From assembly GCA_963576725.1 (NCBI GenBank), contig OY755238.1:30089201-30153200 (forward strand): DNA of 64,000 nucleotides, given 5' to 3'. The translations under genes and the position numbers were made by a program. Position 1 is the first letter of the stretch. Every line of letters starts with the position of its first letter. This stretch comes from Azorinus chamasolen. Its lineage: Eukaryota; Mollusca; Bivalvia; Cardiida; Solecurtidae. The notes beneath the pieces are model-generated. The model was given only the letters and a program-made list of their open reading frames with translations, did no database searches and was not told the DNA's origin. Positions 18,339 through 27,574 of this stretch are shown here, in pieces.

Positions 18339-18826
18339 ACAAGATACAAGACTATATTGCAAATATAACAACAGTTTAACATAATTATCAACTGGTGGCA
18401 TAACCATTTTTTTTTCATGAATAGCCATTGAATGCTGTATAACTTTATGGATATTAATTAAATTGAATTGTAGCATGGTACATGTACATTGTACATGAAC
18501 AATCGACGCTTTGCCATGGAGACAGTGTATAATCATATCCATATCATTATATAACCAGACAGAGCAGACCCCGATCAGAAAGCTCATACAGGAACTGTGT
18601 AATTTGGATCCACTAAAGTATTGCAAAGGCGTAAACGGACGGGGATATAGAGTAAGGATAATAATGCACAGTTACGTCAATACTGGGCAGCCAATCGTGA
18701 GGCTCATTAAAGAGGGTGAATTCCGAGCATCATGTGCGAATGTTAAGCTACATGTGCGCGCGTATAGCAATTTTATCTACTTATTTAATCCCTTATATGT
18801 GAAGGTTAAAGGTTGCAACGGGTGCA
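18339..18826. other. unassigned, with an eroded A hairpin
   Basis: GCAGACCCCGATCAGAAAGC near 18564 and AATTTGGATCCACTAAAG are remnants of an A-type hairpin. An open frame of 122 codons at 18511-18879 runs through this and into the next MITE, so it is unlikely to be a gene. Confidence 0.35.
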
Positions 18827-19074
18827 TTAACCCTTTTCTTCATAGGCTATTTTTAGATACAACATCTTGGAATAAATAACCCGAAAATGAGCATTAACTA
18901 GAAAAAAGGAAAATTTTAGAATTTTGTAGTTTGAAACCATTGTGATAAATAGAAACCATTGTGATAAAAAGATCATTTGCTCCTATTAGAGCAAATGCTC
19001 TATTTATCACAATGGTTTCACAAAGTGGCTTTTACAGAGTCGTTAAAGGTCGTCAATATGAGGGAATGGGTTTA
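18827..19074 (-). mobile_element. family D TTAA MITE
   Basis: The left end is TTAACCCTTTTCTTCATAGG; the right end is GGGAATGGGTTTA. The hairpin ends at about 19023; its left arm has a 20-bp partial duplication (GAAACCATTGTGATAAATAG occurs before a second near-copy). It shares a single TTTA with the A element that follows. Confidence 0.8.
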
Positions 19075-19314
19075 CCCTTTACTCCGTGAATACGTCTTTT
19101 AGCGCATTTGCAAATAGGGCAGACCCTGGTCAGACGGCTCCGATAGGAGCCGTCTGATCAGGGTCTATTCTGATTGCTTATCGAATACTATAGCCCTGAT
19201 TCTTCAGTTTCTGGCATGGCTAAAATTGGTCTGTGTTCAGTTGTCAATTTAAAGACCAGTTCATACTCATAAAATTATTATTCTAATATGGATACTTATC
19301 ACATAGAGGGTTAA
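19071..19314 (+). mobile_element. family A TTAA MITE
   Basis: The left end is TTTACCCTTTACTCCGTG; the right end is ATAGAGGGTTAA. The hairpin at 19110-19177 is GCAAATAGGGCAGACCCTGG with loop GGCTCCGATAGGAGCC. Both arms read CCCTG, so position 18 is paired here. Confidence 0.82.
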
Positions 19315-19713
19315 AGAAACGACACTTGTTTTTCAAGTTTTCAAGAAAGACAAAGCTACCTTTAATTTTGCTACGCTATTTTATACGTCTACACAATGTA
19401 CATCGAGTTTGTTTACATGGCTGTTTTCCAAATGTACCCTTAATAGTAACCGCAAAACGAAAACGGTTAATAACTTGTCACGATTATAATAAATCTGTAT
19501 CCTGCATTTTATGTATATTTCGTGATATGAAAATCTTTCAAATCTGTTTTAATTTTTCTTCCAATATATATTTATAGTAACGTACCATAGTCATACGTAA
19601 TAACCGTTTATAAATATTGTGATAAAACATCATGAAATCTTGTTACCGGACTTTTAATAACAACTTCCGTGCAGATGAACTTCTGATATTCGTTGAAACT
19701 GTAGAGTCTGGTC
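19315..19713. other. unassigned; right part probably family A
   Basis: AACTGTAGAGTCTGGTCTAT (19697-19716) matches the long side of reverse-oriented A elements, which continues at 21107 beyond the Penelope-like insertion. The left limit of that A element is not visible. Confidence 0.4.
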
Positions 19714-19724
19714 TATTATAATTC
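19714..19724. repeat. 11-bp target-site duplication, left
   Basis: TATTATAATTC here is repeated at 21107-21117, on either side of the Penelope-like insertion and inside family A sequence. Confidence 0.8.
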
Positions 19725-19730
19725 ACAATG

Positions 19731-20079
19731 AAGTAAATATTCCAAAATAGGGAATTAATATAATACATAAATACTTAAACTGCTCTGATCTAATATTTCG
19801 ACCACTAAGGGCCTTTGTCAAAGATTATCATGTCAAAATACACCTCACATTTTTGTTACATGCATTCAGCCATAAAATCAAAGAGAATAATGTTGATCCA
19901 GCGTCGTCATGGTGACATTGGGTTGTTTTTTAAAATGTCATGACGTCATCAAAATGACGTCATCAAATGACGTCATGGGTACAACGACGTCATGCATGCA
20001 TTAGCGCATTATCCTCTTTGATGTTACAGCCAAATGGTCTGTAGGTTCTCAGCCTCCATATCCAATCAGTTTCATGGAT
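19731..20079. repeat. Penelope-like inverted terminal repeat, left arm
   Basis: The reverse complement of 20758-21106, near-identical by eye. It contains the C-terminal end of the ORF, the stop, a 3' flank and the CRE cluster. Six extra bases (ACAATG) separate it from the target duplication. Confidence 0.88.
19941..19992. promoter_or_regulatory. cluster of CRE palindromes (TGACGTCA)
   Basis: TGACGTCA occurs at 19941, 19955 and 19968, and CGACGTCA at 19985, spaced 13-17 bp. TGACGTCA is the consensus full site for CREB/ATF bZIP factors. The same cluster is present inverted in the right arm (about 20845-20896). A promoter role in the terminal repeat is inference. Confidence 0.6.
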
Positions 20080-20709
20080 CTGTCTTTCAGTTCTACATGC
20101 ATGGAACATCCGTTTCAAAACTACAAATCTCACATCATCACTGCTATGACCACCGATTCCAAAATGTCTATTTATTGGCTTCTCTCTCTCATGCCTCACA
20201 TCACTCAAATGTTCTTTCATTCTCTCCCGAATTTCTCTCTCAGTTTCACCGACATACACCATTATATCGCATTTACTGCATTTAATTGCATATACTACAT
20301 TTCTTTCTCTACAGTTAATATTAGTTGACACATTGTAAACTGATTGCCTATTTGTGTCACTTATACTTGACATTTCAAGAATACTGCAAGTAGCACAACC
20401 CTGTGAACAGACTGTATTGCTTGGTCTAACAATCCTGTTAGTTTTTGAATGCACCAGTGTGTCACATAGATTTTTATCACGCCTGAATGCTACGATTGGC
20501 AGTTGTTGGAATACTTCTTTAAGCCGGTCTGATTGATGCAAAACTTTTGAATGTTTGTTTACAATGTAATGTATATTCGGTAGCAGATTTGAATACGTCA
20601 AAACTAAAGGGACCCTATTCATTTTCCTGTTAGATCTAACTGTTTGTTTCTTTACTAATGTGGCAGATCTGTCAAGTTTATCCACCCTTACCAACTGATT
20701 TTCTATCAT
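19990..20709 (-). CDS. Penelope-like element C-terminal region with GIY-YIG endonuclease
   Basis: A 239-codon frame read from an arbitrary Met at 20709; the frame is open for a further 15 or so codons upstream to a TGA at the repeat junction, so the true start and the whole reverse transcriptase are missing. A cysteine cluster CSQGCATC is at residues 101-108 and CSKC at 144-147. The GIY-YIG domain is at about 138-230: VVYAI (GIY position), VYVGET (YIG position, 151-156), R161/R163, H167, E208 (probable metal-binding Glu) and N229. In full Penelope-like elements this domain nicks DNA to prime reverse transcription. No internal stops, so the fragment is young, but without RT it cannot act alone. 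Confidence 0.85.
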   Translation of the reverse strand: MIENQLVRVDKLDRSATLVKKQTVRSNRKMNRVPLVLTYSNLLPNIHYIVNKHSKVLHQSDRLKEVFQQLPIVAFRRDKNLCDTLVHSKTNRIVRPSNTVCSQGCATCSILEMSSISDTNRQSVYNVSTNINCRERNVVYAIKCSKCDIMVYVGETEREIRERMKEHLSDVRHEREKPINRHFGIGGHSSDDVRFVVLKRMFHACRTERQIHETDWIWRLRTYRPFGCNIKEDNALMHA

Positions 20710-20757
20710 CCTACCACTATATCCTCTCTTCCTTAACTGACCCTTGAGTTTATTTCA

Positions 20758-21106
20758 ATCCATGAAACTGATTGGATATGGAGGCTGAGAACCTACAGAC
20801 CATTTGGCTGTAACATCAAAGAGGATAATGCGCTAATGCATGCATGACGTCGTTGTACCCATGACGTCATTTGATGACGTCATTTTGATGACGTCATGAC
20901 ATTTTAAAAAACAACCCAATGTCACCATGACGACGCTGGATCAACATTATTCTCTTTGATTTTATGGCTGAATGCATGTAACAAAAATGTGACGTGTATT
21001 TTGACATGATAATCTTTGACAAAGGCCCTTAGTGGTCGAAATATTAGATCAGAGCAGTTTAAGTATTTATGTATTATATTAATTCCCTATTTTGGAATAT
21101 TTACTT
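20758..21106. repeat. Penelope-like inverted terminal repeat, right arm
   Basis: Inverted copy of 19731-20079. On the + strand it encodes again the ORF end (HETDWIWRLRTYRPFGCN, then the tail ALMHA and a stop). The junction with the ORF body lies at about 20757. Confidence 0.88.
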
Positions 21107-21230
21107 TATTATAATTCCATAAGCAAACAGAGTAGTACCTGATCAGATGGTTGTCACATGAGCCCGTCTGATCTGGGTCTACTATGTTTGCAAATGCGTG
21201 AACATGCGTTTATTCAGGGGTTGGGGTTAA
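21107..21230 (-). mobile_element. family A MITE, right part, interrupted by the Penelope-like element
   Basis: Starts with the right target duplication TATTATAATTC and continues into the hairpin at 21123-21191 (GCAAACAGAGTAGTACCTGA, right arm GATCTGGGTCTACTATG). The loop has changed to GTTGTCACATGAGC. It ends GGTTGGGGTTAA. Confidence 0.75.
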
Positions 21231-21422
21231 CCCGCATACTTATTATGTAATTGTTTATAATGTAAGGATTAAATTACATATCATGATAGTACGTGTAATG
21301 GTGATAGTCTCTTAAAACTCTAAATGAATTGTATTGAACTCCTTGTATTGGTTATCATTTGAAGACTTTACGGCGGTAAAGTACAATGAAGAAACTTTAT
21401 CTGCTAAGCTCACTCTGACTGA

Positions 21423-21600
21423 TACAGTTAAACCCTATCTAAACCGGAATTCTAGTAGATAAGAATTTAGATACTTTAGACAGGTTGCTTAGTGCAGGGT
21501 GAAAGTCGTGCAGAAAGCTCCTAGTTTTCTGTTGAGTAGCTTTATATATGACTGTCACCCTGCATTAAGCTGCCAACTGTCTTAAAGACTGACATTAATA
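21423..21600. mobile_element. family C pogo-like MITE, right end lost
   Basis: TA-CAGTTAAACCCTATCTAAA starts it. The hairpin at 21481-21568 has arms CAGGTTGCTTAGTGCAGG and CCTGCATTAAGCTGCCAACTG; its right centre holds an insertion-like TTTTCTGTTGAGTAG. Confidence 0.6.
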
Positions 21601-21715
21601 CTGATGTATGCATCAATATTCTCAGCACAATAAAGACACACGTATACGATACGTTCTCTATATATGAACAGAATAGGTGTCTTACATTGAACTGAAAATA
21701 CTGTGCATCCAGATG

Positions 21716-21845
21716 AGTCCCGGGGCTATACAACTTTTTGCTTGAGTCTGAGATCATTCTCAAGCATCTGATTGGTCAGATTCTGAGCTTGCTCAGAATC
21801 TGACCAATCAGATACTTTAGAATGATGTCAAATTCAGAAGTTTTA
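21716..21845. repeat. family J palindrome with CCAAT/ATTGG
   Basis: The imperfect palindrome at 21747-21838 is centred on TTCTGAGCTTGCTCAGAA; the arms contain CATCTGATTGGTCAGATTC. A second member is at 51750-51916. Its outer flank TTGCTTGAGTCTGAG is also shared. Confidence 0.65.
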
Positions 21846-22380
21846 CATTGGACCTATATCTCATAGATCTGATCAAGTTTAACACCATAACAATAAGAGA
21901 ACAAAATACGATACATTCTGACGGGTGTAACACTTTGCATAGCCAACTCAGGCGTTGGGTCGGAGACTTGTCACTGAGCTGTGGCTACGCTGCTTTTACA
22001 TTGCAGAGGGGCAGATTTTTCGCAAAGAACAGCTCGGTTAATTTACCTCGCAGGTGAGTATCGAACGACTCATCGTATGACCTCAACAACCAATGTTTGT
22101 AAACAGAACAACGTACGATTGCATCACCAGACCTCCTGGGGTAGGTTTTTATAGTTTTTTGGCGCATACACTGCGCACTATGGGTCGGAAGTAATTATAG
22201 ATATAATAACTCGGCCTTACGCATCGACAAACAGCTTAAGAGCACTACACAAAAAGCTATGTTCGGTTGTGAATAGCGCTAAAACTTCCGCTCCCCTTAG
22301 CAAATGATCGAATTGTCCGATGTTTCGTTTATTCCAGGTGGAACATGTTCCATTATTTATCTGTTTAACAAAACAAATTA
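21846..22380 (+). other. exon-like segment with a consensus splice donor
   Basis: This stretch looks less AT-rich than its neighbours and contains no recognised repeat. CAG-GTGAGT, a perfect donor consensus, lies at 22050-22058 after an open frame (21848-22057). No protein family was recognised and the minus strand is also open, so this is only a weak exon or 5'-UTR candidate. Confidence 0.25.
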
Positions 22381-22382
22381 AT

Positions 22383-22645
22383 GAATCTTAACATCAAATG
22401 ATTTGGAACCTGGTGATACGGTAATTTACCGTGCCTCTCAGTTGGATTCAAATCGCTAGAAAATAATACTAGCGGTATGCTCAGAGTATTTTTAGATTTA
22501 ATTATCTTCCAAATATTCACACACCGCAAAGATTACCATTAACACCGTAAGTAATCGGACTTTCAGACTTAGACAAAGTGTGCAGACCCAGATCAAACGG
22601 CCCCTGTAGGAGCCGTTTGGGCCGGGTATACACTATCTGTTAGTC
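22383..22645. repeat. two eroded hairpins
   Basis: A degenerate B hairpin at about 22383-22455 (ATGATTTGGAACCTGGTGAT with TCAGTTGGATTCAAAT) and an A/H type at about 22570-22645 (AAAGTGTGCAGACCCAGATC, loop GGCCCCTGTAGGAGCC). Confidence 0.5.
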
Positions 22646-22852
22646 TAATTTGAAGTTATCAGAACGGTGCCAAATTGGACTTTTTCAGATCTTTGGGAGA
22701 TATGTGGTGTCGAAAGGTTTAGGGTATTTAGCAAATTCATATTTGATACTACGTCTAAGGTTTCCAAATACAATATACGATCGTCCCATAAAAAGAAGAA
22801 GCGTGACCTCTTTGTTAACTCGTCTCACGCTAAGATCCACCTGAGAGACTTG

Positions 22853-23026
22853 CAAACAGCTTGGATCCAGATGAGACGCCGAGTAACTCGGCGTCTCATC
22901 AGGATCCAAGCTGTTTGATACTCGGTAAATAGTTATTCAAAATCTTTAACTGATTGGAAGTCAGTTAAAACTTCGGCAAATCAGAAATTGAGCGAACATT
23001 ATTTTTTTCAGCATGGCAAGAGTTTA
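22853..23026 (+). mobile_element. family B MITE
   Basis: The hairpin at 22853-22917 is CAAACAGCTTGGATCCAGAT, loop CGCCGAGTAACTCGGCG, perfect except that the far arm complements to CCTGATG. The long side GATACTCGGTAAATAG and the end GGCAAGAGTTTAA follow. The left end is probably the TTAACTCGTCTCACGC at about 22815. Confidence 0.75.
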
Positions 23027-23156
23027 ACCTCAGCAAACAGAACACTCCTACGAGTTGATTCAGTTGAAGTTGTGAGGAAGGAGTGTGTGAGAAGAAAGCA
23101 AATATGAAATTGATTTGCTTGATTTAGAAACATCAATATTACATTTAACCACTAAA

Positions 23157-23378
23157 TTAACCCTTTCCCTCATTAATATGTATACAAGAAACCGTAGCTT
23201 CATGAATATTCATTTCCTGAATTTATATATTAGCCAATAAAAAACAAGAATTTTCTTTGTAATTACAGAAATTGTAGAATTATATATTTATTAGTCCATA
23301 AGCAAACAGTGTAGATCCTGAACAGACAGTTCATACAGGAAAGATGTCAATAGTTCGCCTATTTAGGAGAAAGGGTTA
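23157..23378 (-). mobile_element. family A TTAA MITE, reverse, hairpin loop deleted
   Basis: TTAACCCTTTCCCTCATTAA to AGGAGAAAGGGTTAA. The left arm GCAAACAGTGTAGATCCTGA remains; the right arm is lost after CAGTTCATACAGGAAAG. Confidence 0.75.
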
Positions 23379-23547
23379 AGTGGTTGAAACCCATTTCTAT
23401 GTCACAGGTAGAGGTATCGAACTAACTGCGATACGAACACCTGTGGAAAATCGTAGTGGATCCTGCTGAACTGTAAAAAACGCATGGTCATTTTGAAAAA
23501 AAAACCCATATAAAATCTGTAAACGAAGTTAATTTCGCTCATTGATA

Positions 23548-23815
23548 AGAGTTGCACTAACATTTTACTCCGTGAATATTTGTGTGAACAATGATGATCT
23601 CATGCATATTAATTAGTTTGATTTTTATATTGTCATTGGAACCCAAATATTGCTGGTCCTAGCTGAAAGAGTAGATTCATATCTGCATTGGATCATAAGC
23701 AAACATAGCAGACGCTGATCAGACGGCTGCTATAGGAGTCGTCTGATCTGGGTCTACACTGTTTGCAAAGACATATAAATGCGTATTTACGGAGACAATG
23801 GTTAGTATGAATTAG
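23548..23815 (-). mobile_element. family A MITE, reverse
   Basis: CTAACATTTTACTCCGTGAA starts it. The hairpin at 23699-23766 is GCAAACATAGCAGACGCTGA, loop GGCTGCTATAGGAGTC, right arm GATCTGGGTCTACACTG. The right end is worn (GAGACAATGGTTAG). Confidence 0.75.
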
Positions 23816-23869
23816 ATCAATTGTTATACATGTAACAGCATATGGACACATGACGAATTGAACATGTTA

Positions 23870-24037
23870 GAAATGTAGAATCATATCCAGGTGGCTGCTT
23901 AATGCATGGTAAAAGTCATGCAGAAAGCTCCTAGAGGAGCTTTCTGCATGACTTTCAACCTGCATTAAGCTGCCACCTGTCTCCAATACCAATATTTATA
24001 CCAGATTTAACGTCCGGTTTAGAGGGGTTTTACTGTA
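23870..24037. mobile_element. family C pogo-like MITE, left end lost
   Basis: The hairpin at 23889-23978 is CAGGTGGCTGCTTAATGCAT, loop GCTCCTAGAGGAGC, nearly perfect. The right end CGGTTTAGAGGGGTTTTACTG-TA is intact; no matching left end is seen. Confidence 0.75.
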
Positions 24038-24376
24038 GACGGATGCGAAATTACTGTTCTGTAACGAAAACGAAAGCGAAAACCAATAAACCACAATAGA
24101 GGGACGGAGATTGGAATGGGATGGGGTGGGGTTGGGTACACGTACGTTTGCCGTAGAAATTCAACAGGATCTCTTTTTTTCAGTAAACGGCTGATATATA
24201 TTTGTCTTATTTTATGTTTTTTGGGTTTATCGTTGTTCGTGTATTTTTGTGATTTTGTTTTTATAAATATGATAACATCGTATTTGCTCCTTCAATATTT
24301 GTGGTTCCAAATGGAGAAAGAACTTCTCACTTTAAACGAATTCGTCCGTGTGAATATTACAGATCAACAGAGCTTG

Positions 24377-24605
24377 TTAACCCTTTGTACCATACATGTA
24401 AATACGCTTTACTACGTGTTTGCAAACAGAGTAGGCCCAGATCAGGGGGATTCAATAGTCGTCTGATAAGGGTTTGCTCTGTTAGCCTGTGATATAATAT
24501 ACGTATGGTTGTACAGTTTCTGTGAATATGCCCTATAATAATTAATTAATCTAATTAATATTCATTATGCCATTGTTTCTAACATGAATAATTATGGCGC
24601 AAAGG
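24377..24605 (+). mobile_element. family A TTAA MITE
   Basis: TTAACCCTTTGTACCATACA starts it. The hairpin at 24422-24485 is GCAAACAGAGTAGGCCCAGA with a diverged loop (GGGGATTCAATAGTCGTC). The long side has AATTAATATTCATTATGCC. The right end is lost near GGCGCAAAGGCCTAA. Confidence 0.65.
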
Positions 24606-24879
24606 CCTAAACAAACATCGGAAATTTTCCAAAATATATTACTCTGTTTGGAAGTTTTCTATTACATGTATATAAATGTTCATGTATATAATCCATTGGG
24701 AACTTTCCTAAATCAAGCTGTGTGGCCATTTTCTGTTATATGCATGTATGTAATCGACGTTTTGCAAAGTTATATAACTGTTGTTATATAAATGTGATTC
24801 ATCGAACATTTTGCAAAAACGATCTGGTGGAATCGTTTTGTTCAAGAGGTTCCAGTATGATCTTTCACATGTACATATT
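24606..24879. other. unassigned AT-rich sequence
   Basis: No coding evidence beyond short frames and no recognised repeat. Confidence 0.4.
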
Positions 24880-25071
24880 TACATTAAAACCCCTCTAAGC
24901 CGGAATTCTGGTAAACACCCAGGCAGGTGGCTGCTGAATGCAGGGTGAAAGTCAGACAGAACGCTTATATTGATAGGAGAGCTTTCTGCATGACTTTCAC
25001 CCTGCATTAAGCTGACTCTTGTTTCCAAGACTGAGATTTAACACACCGGTTTAGGGAGGTTTTTTTCTGTA
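24880..25071. mobile_element. family C pogo-like MITE
   Basis: TACATTAAAACCCCTCTAAG at the left and TTAGGGAGGTTTTTTTCTG-TA at the right. The hairpin at 24923-25020 has arms CAGGTGGCTGCTGAATGCAG with a spacer (TTATATTGA) inserted at its centre. Confidence 0.75.
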
Positions 25072-25224
25072 TACATCAAACATTTGGTTTGATACCTATG
25101 TCTGGGTTCTGCTTATACATACTGTTAATAGAAATCAAAACTTTCTTTTTCGCTAAAGAAAAGGAACCTCAAAGATACGTTTTATCATATAGGCTCATTT
25201 AAATGTATTAATTTCTAACCCTCA

Positions 25225-25410
25225 CCGTGTTGAAAAAATCCTTAAATTTGGGTCTGGCAGAGTGTGGACTACTTCCGATACGATCAAATATTTGAGAAAC
25301 TATAGATCGAGTGTCAAACAGTTTGGATTCAGATGAGACGCCGAGTTACTCGGCGTCTCATCTGGATCCAAACTGTTTGAAATGCAGGTCAAGTCGTGCA
25401 GTTAAACAGT
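25225..25410 (-). mobile_element. family B MITE, reverse
   Basis: TTAAATTTGGGTCTGGCAG and CTATAGATCGAGTGTC precede the hairpin at 25315-25379 (CAAACAGTTTGGATTCAGAT, loop CGCCGAGTTACTCGGCG). Both arms have CAGATG, so position 18 is paired. The right end is worn. Confidence 0.7.
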
Positions 25411-25539
25411 GTGTCAATTGAATACTACATGTAGATTTTTACTTACTGTATTGTGCCTAACCACATATAAGTGTAGGCTGGTTACCCATTAACAGCATAC
25501 CCGGTACAGACCCCTTGAGCACATGGCGATGAAATAGGT

Positions 25540-25758
25540 AATTCATCCCACGCCTGCTCAAAGTGACCTGACTGTCATTAAAGTTTGTTAACAGCCTGGA
25601 TCCAGACGAGACGCCGAGTAACTCGGCGTCTCGTCAGGATCCAAACTGTGTGACACTCGGTCAATAGTTTGTCGAAAGCTTGAACGAGTAAGAAGTAAGT
25701 GAAAATTAACAGGTCAGAGCTCACAAAGACATCTATGTTTTCAGTGGCAAGGAGTTAA
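25540..25758 (+). mobile_element. family B MITE
   Basis: The hairpin at 25587-25652 is TTAACAGCCTGGATCCAGAC with loop CGCCGAGTAACTCGGCG; the far arm complements to CCTGACG. The long side GTGTGACACTCGGTCAATAG ends GGCAAGGAGTTAA. Confidence 0.7.
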
Positions 25759-25796
25759 CATTATTATCGTGCCAAGCTTGTTCTAATTTGCATCTG

Positions 25797-26146
25797 CAAA
25801 CAGCTTGGACCCAGATGAGACCCCGAGTAATTCGGCGTCTCATCTCGATCCACGCTGTTTGACACTAGGTCACTTGTTTCTTCAAAGCTTAACCCTTTCG
25901 GCGCCAAATTTCTAATTGTCGTCTGCAATCCATTTTTATTAAATCATTCGTTAAAATAAATGAAAAAAATGAAGGCAAATTTCAAAGGCATAAATCATAT
26001 ATATAGAAATACAATATGGATATGCAAAAAGTGAAGGCGGCGTCTGATCTGGAACTGCACTATTTGTTATGATGCATTTTTGGTACATTGTTGATGAAAG
26101 GGTTAAACGAAATGCAAGAGTATGTAATAAATGCAACAATCGCAGT
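25797..26146 (+). mobile_element. family B MITE interrupted by a family F element
   Basis: The hairpin at 25797-25861 (CAAACAGCTTGGACCCAGAT, right arm ATCTCGATCCACGCTG) is followed by GACACTAGGTCAC and CTTCAAAGC, then the F insertion, then AACGAAATGCAAGAG, which matches B long-side sequence at 25684 (AACGAGTAAGAAG). Confidence 0.6.
25889..26106 (-). mobile_element. family F TTAA MITE, half hairpin
   Basis: TTAACCCTTTCGGCGCCAAA to GTTGATGAAAGGGTTAA. The left arm and loop are lost: AAAAAGTGAAGGCGGCGTCT joins the outer left arm directly to the right arm, which continues GATCTGGAACTGCACTATTT. Confidence 0.75.
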
Positions 26147-26365
26147 TTAACCCTTTACATTTTCAATATTCATGGAAGAAATAATGATATCATAAATATT
26201 TATAATTTTAATAATGTGAACTTTTCAAGAAAAAAACATTTTGCTTTGACAAAAACTGTAGAACCAGTTCTATATCATGTAAAAAGCAAACAAATCAAAC
26301 CCGGACCAGGGTCTACTCTGTTTGCAAATTGCGTGAAAATGCATTTATATGAAGGAAAGGGTTAA
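26147..26365 (-). mobile_element. family A TTAA MITE, reverse, hairpin loop deleted
   Basis: TTAACCCTTTACATTTTCAA to GAAGGAAAGGGTTAA. Only GCAAACAAATCAAACCCGG and CCAGGGTCTACTCTGTTTGC remain of the hairpin, joined at the place where the loop was. Confidence 0.8.
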
Positions 26366-26367
26366 AA

Positions 26368-26576
26368 TACAGTAAAACCCCGCTAATGCGACCACCAAAA
26401 AGGGGCATAATTATGGGTGGCAGAGGCAGGTGGTAGCTTAATGCAGGACGAAAGTTATGCAGAAAGCTCCTATAGGAGCTTTCTGCATAACTTTCGTCCT
26501 GCATTAAGCAACCACCTGCTTTAGACGACACCAGTGGCTGTTTATTAAGTGGTCGCATTAGCGGGGTTTCACTGTA
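26368..26576. mobile_element. family C pogo-like MITE, intact
   Basis: TA-CAGTAAAACCCCGCTAATG mirrors CATTAGCGGGGTTTCACTG-TA, 209 bp. The hairpin at 26427-26518 (CAGGTGGTAGCTTAATGCAG, loop GCTCCTATAGGAGC) is almost perfect over 92 bp. Confidence 0.9.
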
Positions 26577-26812
26577 TAACACTTTCTGCAACGCGGTGAG
26601 GACCAAGCTTGAGGAGTGGTTAGACAATTATATGGAAGTGCAGCATATGTTTCTTTGTCCACGAATACCCAACCCATAATTGGTGGCCAAACGTGTTAAG
26701 TAATAAATGGTTTCCAAATATGAACAGGAAAGGTGACGCAAATGCTGTTATTTCGGCTTCTTATCCATCCCGAACGTCGCCCAAGTTCCATCAATAACAT
26801 TCAGAATAGCCA

Positions 26813-27058
26813 TTAACCCTTTCTGTGTTCTATATTTAGTCCAAATATCAATACCTACTGAAAATTCATATATAAAATAGTCGTAATGAAATAAGGAAGA
26901 TGGAACATTGTAGCCATTTTAATAACTAAGAAACATTTATATTGAAATCCATTAGCAAACAGCAAACCCCGATCAGACGGCTCCTATAGGACCCGTCTGA
27001 ACTGGATCGTCGCTGTTTTCAAATTCGTGAAAATGCGTTTATATGCAGGAATGGGTAA
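26813..27058 (-). mobile_element. family A2 TTAA MITE, reverse
   Basis: TTAACCCTTTCTGTGTTC, then CAATACCTACTGAAAATTC and GATGGAACATTGTAGCC. The hairpin at about 26954-27020 is GCAAACAGCAAACCCCGATC with loop GGCTCCTATAGGACCC. The right end is worn (GCAGGAATGGGTAA). Confidence 0.75.
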
Positions 27059-27156
27059 AGACACCATTCTGTCAAGAGTGTTAACATGATTGCCAGGTTG
27101 CTGGTCGCAGCTCGAGCTGTGAACTATTACGTTATTCAAATGAAAACAAGAAGACA

Positions 27157-27370
27157 AATAAACACTTTCCCTCAGAATGTTCATGTTAGAAATAATAATG
27201 AATATTCATTAGCTGAATTTTTATAATGGCAGTTATACACAGTATGTTTTGGTATTGGTAGAAACTGTAGAATCAGATCTTTTATAATTTAAAAAGCACA
27301 TAAAGCAGAACCTGATCAAACGGTTCTTCTCTGTTTGCAAAGTCGTGAAAAAGAAAGCGTTTATACGACG
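27157..27370 (-). mobile_element. family A MITE, reverse, hairpin partly deleted
   Basis: AACACTTTCCCTCAGAATG starts it; AATGAATATTCATTAGCTG and AACTGTAGAATCAGATC are long-side words. The hairpin GCAGAACCTGATCAAACGG is joined to TTCTTCTCTGTTTGC, losing most of the right arm. Confidence 0.6.
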
Positions 27371-27461
27371 GCTCCAAACAAATTTCATCCGCTAATATTG
27401 GGGTCTGCTTCTTGTGTTAAAATGGCGTTTCTTTAAATTATTTTACAAAAGTATAATCAGT

Positions 27462-27550
27462 GTCAAATAGTTTGGATCATGAGGAGACGCCGAGTTACTC
27501 GAAGAGACAATTCTAAAGAGTAGTCACGACATAGGAATTGTTGGAGAAAT
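27462..27550. repeat. chimeric palindrome: B left arm joined to G right arm at the tips
   Basis: CAAATAGTTTGGATCATGAG and GACGCCGAGTTACTCG form a complete B left arm up to its tip. The next bases AAGAGACAATTCTAAAGAG and TTGTTGGAGAAAT are the G right arm from its tip. TCGAAGAGA at the join is also the centre of intact G hairpins (30272-30281), suggesting a short-homology exchange. Confidence 0.65.
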
Positions 27551-27574
27551 AATGAAGTTATTCTTGAATAGAGG

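Larger units (their letters stand above)
19725..21106 (-). mobile_element. Penelope-like element, 5'-truncated, with inverted terminal repeats
   Basis: A 1,382-bp insertion into a family A MITE. Arms 19731-20079 and 20758-21106 are 349-bp inverted copies of each other; the right arm includes a partial copy of the ORF end. Between them lies the GIY-YIG ORF on the minus strand. The reverse transcriptase part is missing. Terminal repeats in inverted as well as direct order, and 5' truncation, are known features of Penelope-like elements. The 11-bp duplication supports retrotransposition as a unit. Confidence 0.85.

Noticed and set aside
18511..18879. 122-codon + strand ORF
   Set aside because: It runs through an eroded A hairpin and into the D element at 18827, with no motif.
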